Source: Deltaproteobacteria bacterium
Lineage (GTDB): Bacteria > Myxococcota > XYA12-FULL-58-9 > JAUUZB01
Length of the DNA: 5,494 nucleotides
Reading direction: 5' to 3'
Assembly (NCBI GenBank): GCA_030590185.1
Contig: JAUUZB010000356.1
Span: 1-5,494 of the forward strand
In this document: positions 2,687 to 5,494 of the stretch, piece after piece
How the letters are laid out: every line of letters starts with the position of its first letter
Position numbering within the stretch: the stretch's first letter is position 1
The notes under the pieces: model-generated
Seen by the model: the letters and a program-made list of their open reading frames with translations, nothing else
Databases searched by the model: none
What the model was told of the DNA's origin: nothing
Translations under genes and position numbers: made by a program

Positions 2687-5494
2687 AGTGGAACGCTCCT
2701 GCTCGATCCCTATGCCCTCGACGACGCCGAAGGGGACGACCCGCCGGCCTGCGTCACCGGTACCTGCCCGGACGGCCAATACTGCCGCGACCAGGTTTGC
2801 CTGGACATCCCGGAGGAAAAGCCATGCGGTCCGCGTCATACCGCCGGTGACTGCGAAGTAGGCGAATCCTGTTTGCAGGGAGTCTGTTACCCCTTGAGCG
2901 CCATGCCCTCGCCCTGCACGCCGACGACCAACGGCACCTGTGATCCGGGCGAAGCCTGCGTCGATGGGGCCTGCCTCACCATCGAGGAGGAGCAAGCCTG
3001 CGCCGAGGACCAGCCAGACGGCCTCTGCCCGGGTGGCCAGTTGTGCGTGGCTGGCCTCTGCTACGTCGATGACGGGATCGAGTGCTCCGTCACCAACCCG
3101 GATGGCTATTGCCCTGAGGGTCGGTCCTGTAGCGGAGGCAGTTGCCTGGCCGACTTCGAAACCTGTGCCCCGACCGTGCCGGCGGGGAGCTACACCTCCT
3201 GGTTGGAGTGCGTCCAGGGGATCTGCGTCGGACCGTTTCCACCCGATGCCTGTTCGCCGACCGACCCGGAGGGTATCTGCCCAGCCGGTGCGGTCTGCGT
3301 GGCCGGCACCTGCACGGCCATCATCATTGGCGTCAATGCCTGCAGTCCTTCCGAACCGGAGGGACTGTGCCCGGCCGGCGCGGCCTGCGTCGAGGGCGCC
3401 TGCCGCGCCATCACCATCGAGACCACCTGCGCCACCGGCCAGCCGGATGGGTGGTGCACCGGAGGCGCCACCTGTGTGGACGGAAGCTGTAGTTGGGCCG
3501 ACTGCGGGGAGGACGGCTGGGCTTGCCCGCCGAGCCAGTGGTGTGACGGCGAGTCCTGTCACCACCTGCCCTGCGCGCCGAGCCAACCCCAGGGTCTCTG
3601 CGTCGACCCGACCGAGATCTGCGTGCGCGGTGCCTGCACCACCCGCGACTGCGACGGGGCGGCGATCAACGCCTGCGGTGGCTGCGCGATTCTGCCGGCC
3701 CTACCCGAGTCCCCCTGTGGAGAGTGCGGCGACGGAACCTGGAACTGTGACGGGTTCGACGCGGTAACCTGTGTCGGCGCGGTGGTCCAGCCGCGTGATT
3801 TCTGGTTCGACAACGACAATGACGGCTGGGGCAACCCGGACTTCGACCCACAACACGTATGCGAACAACCGACCGGCTGGGCCTTGAACGACGAGGACTG
3901 TGACGACCTGGTCGGTGCGATCAATCCGGCCGCCACCGAAATCTGCAACGCTGAGGACGACGACTGCGACGACGAGATCGACGAGGCTACGGCAACCTGC
4001 ACCGACCCCTGCTGCGACGCGGGTCTGGTGTGTGAAGACGGCAGCTGCCAACCTGTTTGCCTCGGTGAACGCTGCGGCGTCGCCGACGAGCTGTGTTGCA
4101 CCAGCGACGATCTGTGCATCAACGATCAATGCGTCACCCCGGCCGGCGACTGCGTGCTCACCGACGATTGCGCCTTCGACGAGATCTGTGAGCCATCGGT
4201 CGGCAAGTGTTTGCCGCGCGCCGCGGTGCCAGCCTGTGAATACCGCCCTCCGATTGGCGTCTTCACGCCGGCGGTGGAATGTGGCTGGAGCCCGACCGTC
4301 GCCGGCGACTTGCGGGACGATGTCGTCGCCACTCCGATCGTCATCAACCTGACCGACGACAACGGTGATGGGTTGACCGACCTGAACGACACGCCGGACA
4401 TCGCCTTTTTGACCTACGACTACGAGGGGACCGGCTGCTGCAACGTCAACGCCACCCTGCGCATCATCACCTGCCATCCGGACGGAACAGCGCAGACCCT
4501 CGCCTCCCTCACCAGCTCGCCGGAGATGAACAACGACACCGCGATCGCCGCCGGCGACCTCGACAACGACGGCGTGCCGGAGATCATCGCCACCTACCGC
4601 ATCACCAGCGCCGACCCGATCGGCACTCTTGCCTGGCGACGGGTGACCAGCGACGGCACCGCCTGGGAGATCATGTGGTCGAACCCCACGGAGCCCACCC
4701 GGACGCACACCCGCGGCAGCCCCGCGATCTCCATCGCCGACTTGAATGGCGACGGACAAGCCGAGGTCGTGATCGGCAACGTCATCCTGGCGGGGGAGGA
4801 CGGACACCTCATCTCGGACGGTGCCCTGCGTACCGGCGGCACCGGCGGCGTGGGCAACAACGCCTTCCTCGGGCCAACGTCGGTGGTCGCCGATATCGAC
4901 CTGGACGGCAACCTCGAGATCGTCGCGGGCAACAGCGTCTACAACTACGACGGCTCTCTGCGCTGGACCTACACCTACACCACCTCCAACTCGGCCTGCG
5001 GCGGCAGCATTCCCTGCGACGGTTTTCCGGCCGTCGCCAACCTCGACGGGGACGCCGAGGCGGAGATCGTGATCGTGCGCCTGGGTCAAATTTTCTTCCT
5101 CGAACACGACGGCACCGAGATGCACCCGCCCATCAACCTACCGATCGACGATTGCAGCAATAACGAGTCCGGCCCGCCTACGGTGGCGGACTTCGATGGC
5201 GATGGACGGGTGGAGATCGGCACTGCCTCCGCCGATTACTATGTCGTCGCCGACCTCGATTGCGTCGCCCCCACCAGCCAAACCGGCTGCGACCCGGTGG
5301 ACGACGGGGTGCTCTGGAAGGCCGCGAACAATGACTGCACGAGTCGGGTCACCGCCTCGAGCGTCTTCGACTTCGAGGGGGATGGTAGCGCTGAGGTGAT
5401 CTACGCCGACGAGCGGAACTTCCGCATCTTCGATGGCACGACCGGCGCCATCCTGTTCGACGACCCCAGCCACTCGAGCCATACCCGGCTCGAG
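2600..5494 (+). CDS. Cys-rich FG-GAP-repeat lipoprotein with MopE-like motif (3' end outside window)
   Basis: The frame is open from ATG 2600 to the right edge (965 codons, no stop). Residues 1-28 are a lipoprotein signal (Arg2, Arg3, hydrophobic 'GLALLWPAMLA') ending Ala-Met-Gly before Cys29; Ser at +2 suggests outer-membrane sorting. An Asp-rich linker follows, then eleven four-Cys repeats (residues 51-346), a Cys cluster (~347-396), a MopE-like acidic motif (400-462), a third Cys cluster (~463-546), the 'CEYRPPIGVF' segment, and from residue ~573 at least seven FG-GAP/VCBS-like units with Asp-rich loops. This order is one I associate with large myxobacterial surface lipoproteins, where it suggests a calcium-stabilised beta-propeller for binding or adhesion. 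No enzyme motif is seen. The protein must pass through an oxidising compartment to form its many disulfides. An alternative start at 2582 is in frame with its own ribosome binding site. The gene is divergent from the secreted protein gene starting at 2458. Confidence 0.93.
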   Translation, partial: MRRPSPPRPVYPPRAGLALLWPAMLAMGCSGTLLLDPYALDDAEGDDPPACVTGTCPDGQYCRDQVCLDIPEEKPCGPRHTAGDCEVGESCLQGVCYPLSAMPSPCTPTTNGTCDPGEACVDGACLTIEEEQACAEDQPDGLCPGGQLCVAGLCYVDDGIECSVTNPDGYCPEGRSCSGGSCLADFETCAPTVPAGSYTSWLECVQGICVGPFPPDACSPTDPEGICPAGAVCVAGTCTAIIIGVNACSPSEPEGLCPAGAACVEGACRAITIETTCATGQPDGWCTGGATCVDGSCSWADCGEDGWACPPSQWCDGESCHHLPCAPSQPQGLCVDPTEICVRGACTTRDCDGAAINACGGCAILPALPESPCGECGDGTWNCDGFDAVTCVGAVVQPRDFWFDNDNDGWGNPDFDPQHVCEQPTGWALNDEDCDDLVGAINPAATEICNAEDDDCDDEIDEATATCTDPCCDAGLVCEDGSCQPVCLGERCGVADELCCTSDDLCINDQCVTPAGDCVLTDDCAFDEICEPSVGKCLPRAAVPACEYRPPIGVFTPAVECGWSPTVAGDLRDDVVATPIVINLTDDNGDGLTDLNDTPDIAFLTYDYEGTGCCNVNATLRIITCHPDGTAQTLASLTSSPEMNNDTAIAAGDLDNDGVPEIIATYRITSADPIGTLAWRRVTSDGTAWEIMWSNPTEPTRTHTRGSPAISIADLNGDGQAEVVIGNVILAGEDGHLISDGALRTGGTGGVGNNAFLGPTSVVADIDLDGNLEIVAGNSVYNYDGSLRWTYTYTTSNSACGGSIPCDGFPAVANLDGDAEAEIVIVRLGQIFFLEHDGTEMHPPINLPIDDCSNNESGPPTVADFDGDGRVEIGTASADYYVVADLDCVAPTSQTGCDPVDDGVLWKAANNDCTSRVTASSVFDFEGDGSAEVIYADERNFRIFDGTTGAILFDDPSHSSHTRLE
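2750..3637 (+). repeat. Eleven short four-cysteine repeats (residues 51-346)
   Basis: Units follow C-x(4-8)-C-x(5)-C-x(4)-C, often reading P-[ED]-G-x-C-P-x-G-x-x-C-V-x-G-x-C, separated by linkers of varied length. The first has a short first loop (x4), unit 10 has x6, and unit 11 has x6 in the second loop. Unit 6 ('CAPTVPAGSY') has Tyr198 where the second Cys should be, leaving three cysteines. The units resemble small disulfide-knotted modules of myxobacterial surface proteins; I cannot assign a named family with certainty. Confidence 0.85.
3638..3787 (+). other. Second Cys cluster with CGGC motif (residues ~347-396)
   Basis: After the repeat array the spacing changes to 'RDCDGAAINACGGC', then 'SPCGECGDGTWNC' and 'DAVTCVGA'. 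The order Cys-Gly-Gly-Cys, then Cys-Gly-x-Cys-Gly-x-Gly, then Cys-x-Gly-x-Asp-x-x-x-Cys recurs in myxobacterial Cys-rich surface proteins ahead of MopE-type motifs. It is probably a small disulfide-stabilised module. CGGC is unlikely to be a redox site here, as no thioredoxin fold surrounds it. Confidence 0.6.
3797..3985 (+). other. MopE-like putative metal-binding motif (residues 400-462)
   Basis: The segment reads 'DFWFDNDNDGWGN', then 'VCEQPTGWALNDEDCDD', then 'AINPAATEICNAEDDDCDDEIDE'. This matches the putative metal-binding motif named after methanotroph MopE (PF11617): an aromatic-rich D-x-D-x-D-G-[WY]-G start, a P-x-G-[WY] then D-C-D-D centre, an I-N-P-x-A-x-E-x-C turn, and a final D-D-C-D-x-x-x-D-E. 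Calcium or copper binding is known or proposed in the family; which metal applies here is unknown. Confidence 0.88.
3986..4225 (+). other. Third Cys cluster preceding the propeller (residues ~463-542)
   Basis: This stretch has 'CTDPCCDAGLVCEDGSC', 'CLGERCGVADELCC', 'DLCINDQCVTPAGDC' and 'DDCAFDEICEPSVGKCLP'. Two Cys-Cys pairs and the closing '[DE]xC-x(4)-K/R-C-L-P' pattern are familiar from Cys-rich myxobacterial lipoproteins just before their FG-GAP region. It is followed by 'CEYRPPIGVFTP', a conserved-looking junction into the repeats. It probably acts as a rigid, disulfide-linked neck. Confidence 0.65.
4316..5494 (+). repeat. FG-GAP/VCBS-like repeats with seven Asp-rich loops, array open at right edge
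   Basis: Loops begin at residues 586 (DDNGDG), 653 (DLDNDG), 714 (DLNGDG), 765 (DIDLDG), 814 (NLDGDA), 864 (DFDGDG) and 924 (DFEGDG). Each is followed by a strand such as 'EIVAGN' or 'EVVIGN'. Loops 2, 3, 4 and 6 fit the D-x-[DN]-x-D-G calcium pattern well; loop 5 has Asn for the first Asp and Ala for Gly, and loop 7 has Glu at position 3. Spacing runs about 49-67 residues, as in VCBS/FG-GAP beta-propellers. The array has not ended at the window edge, where the sequence reads 'RNFRIFDGTTGAILFDD'. Confidence 0.88.

Noticed and set aside
3668..3690. CGGC as a thioredoxin-like redox active site
   Set aside because: It lies in a small Cys-rich module with no room or pattern for a thioredoxin fold, and the CGGC spacing recurs in structural Cys modules of myxobacterial proteins.
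3559..4122. Minus-strand Ser/Gln-rich open frame of 187 codons
   Set aside because: It is antisense to the Cys clusters; the Ser, Gln and Thr bias arises from reading the complement of Cys, Asp and Glu codons.
3701..5125. Minus-strand open frame of 474 codons
   Set aside because: It is opposite the MopE and FG-GAP coding sequence. Its Asp/Val/Gly-rich composition is the complement of repeated GAC/GTC codons, and no family motif is seen.

Overview
The window is GC-rich DNA (roughly two thirds G+C by eye). It holds two divergently transcribed, very long genes for exported, cysteine-rich, multidomain surface proteins. Both run off the window, so neither gene's end is visible. The six-cysteine 44-residue repeats, the MopE-type acidic motif, the FG-GAP/VCBS-like repeats behind a lipoprotein signal and the overall codon use together suggest a member of the Myxococcota or a related former deltaproteobacterial lineage. 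That assignment is inference from protein families; no rRNA or housekeeping gene is present to confirm it.

Layout. Positions 2458 down to 1 (minus strand) encode the first 819 codons of a secreted protein. In order it has a Sec signal peptide with an AxA cleavage site, a ~300-residue beta-rich region resembling proteins often annotated as H-type-lectin-like, an Ig-like module with a 'DADRNLD' motif, a DUF11-type module, and five tandem 44-residue Myxococcus-type disulfide repeats. A short Gly/Ser/Pro-rich tail follows the repeats and leaves the window. Positions 2459-2599 are a compact divergent control region with one candidate -10 box per direction and two Shine-Dalgarno/ATG pairs for the plus gene. 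Positions 2600-5494 (plus strand) encode the first 965 codons of a lipoprotein. It has a lipobox ending in Cys29, eleven short four-cysteine repeats, a second Cys cluster, a MopE-like acidic motif, a third Cys cluster, and seven or more FG-GAP-like units with Asp-rich, probably calcium-binding loops that continue past the right edge.

How they may work together. Both products should leave the cytoplasm, fold with many disulfides, and present adhesion-type or ligand-binding modules: one as a secreted or wall-anchored protein, the other as a lipid-anchored protein. Shared control from the small intergenic region and a joint role at the cell surface are plausible but inferred. No enzyme, RNA gene, mobile element, CRISPR array or defence system was recognised. 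The points most worth a second look are the near-leaderless promoter of the minus gene, the duplicated start site of the plus gene, and a Cys-to-Tyr loss in one repeat of the plus protein.
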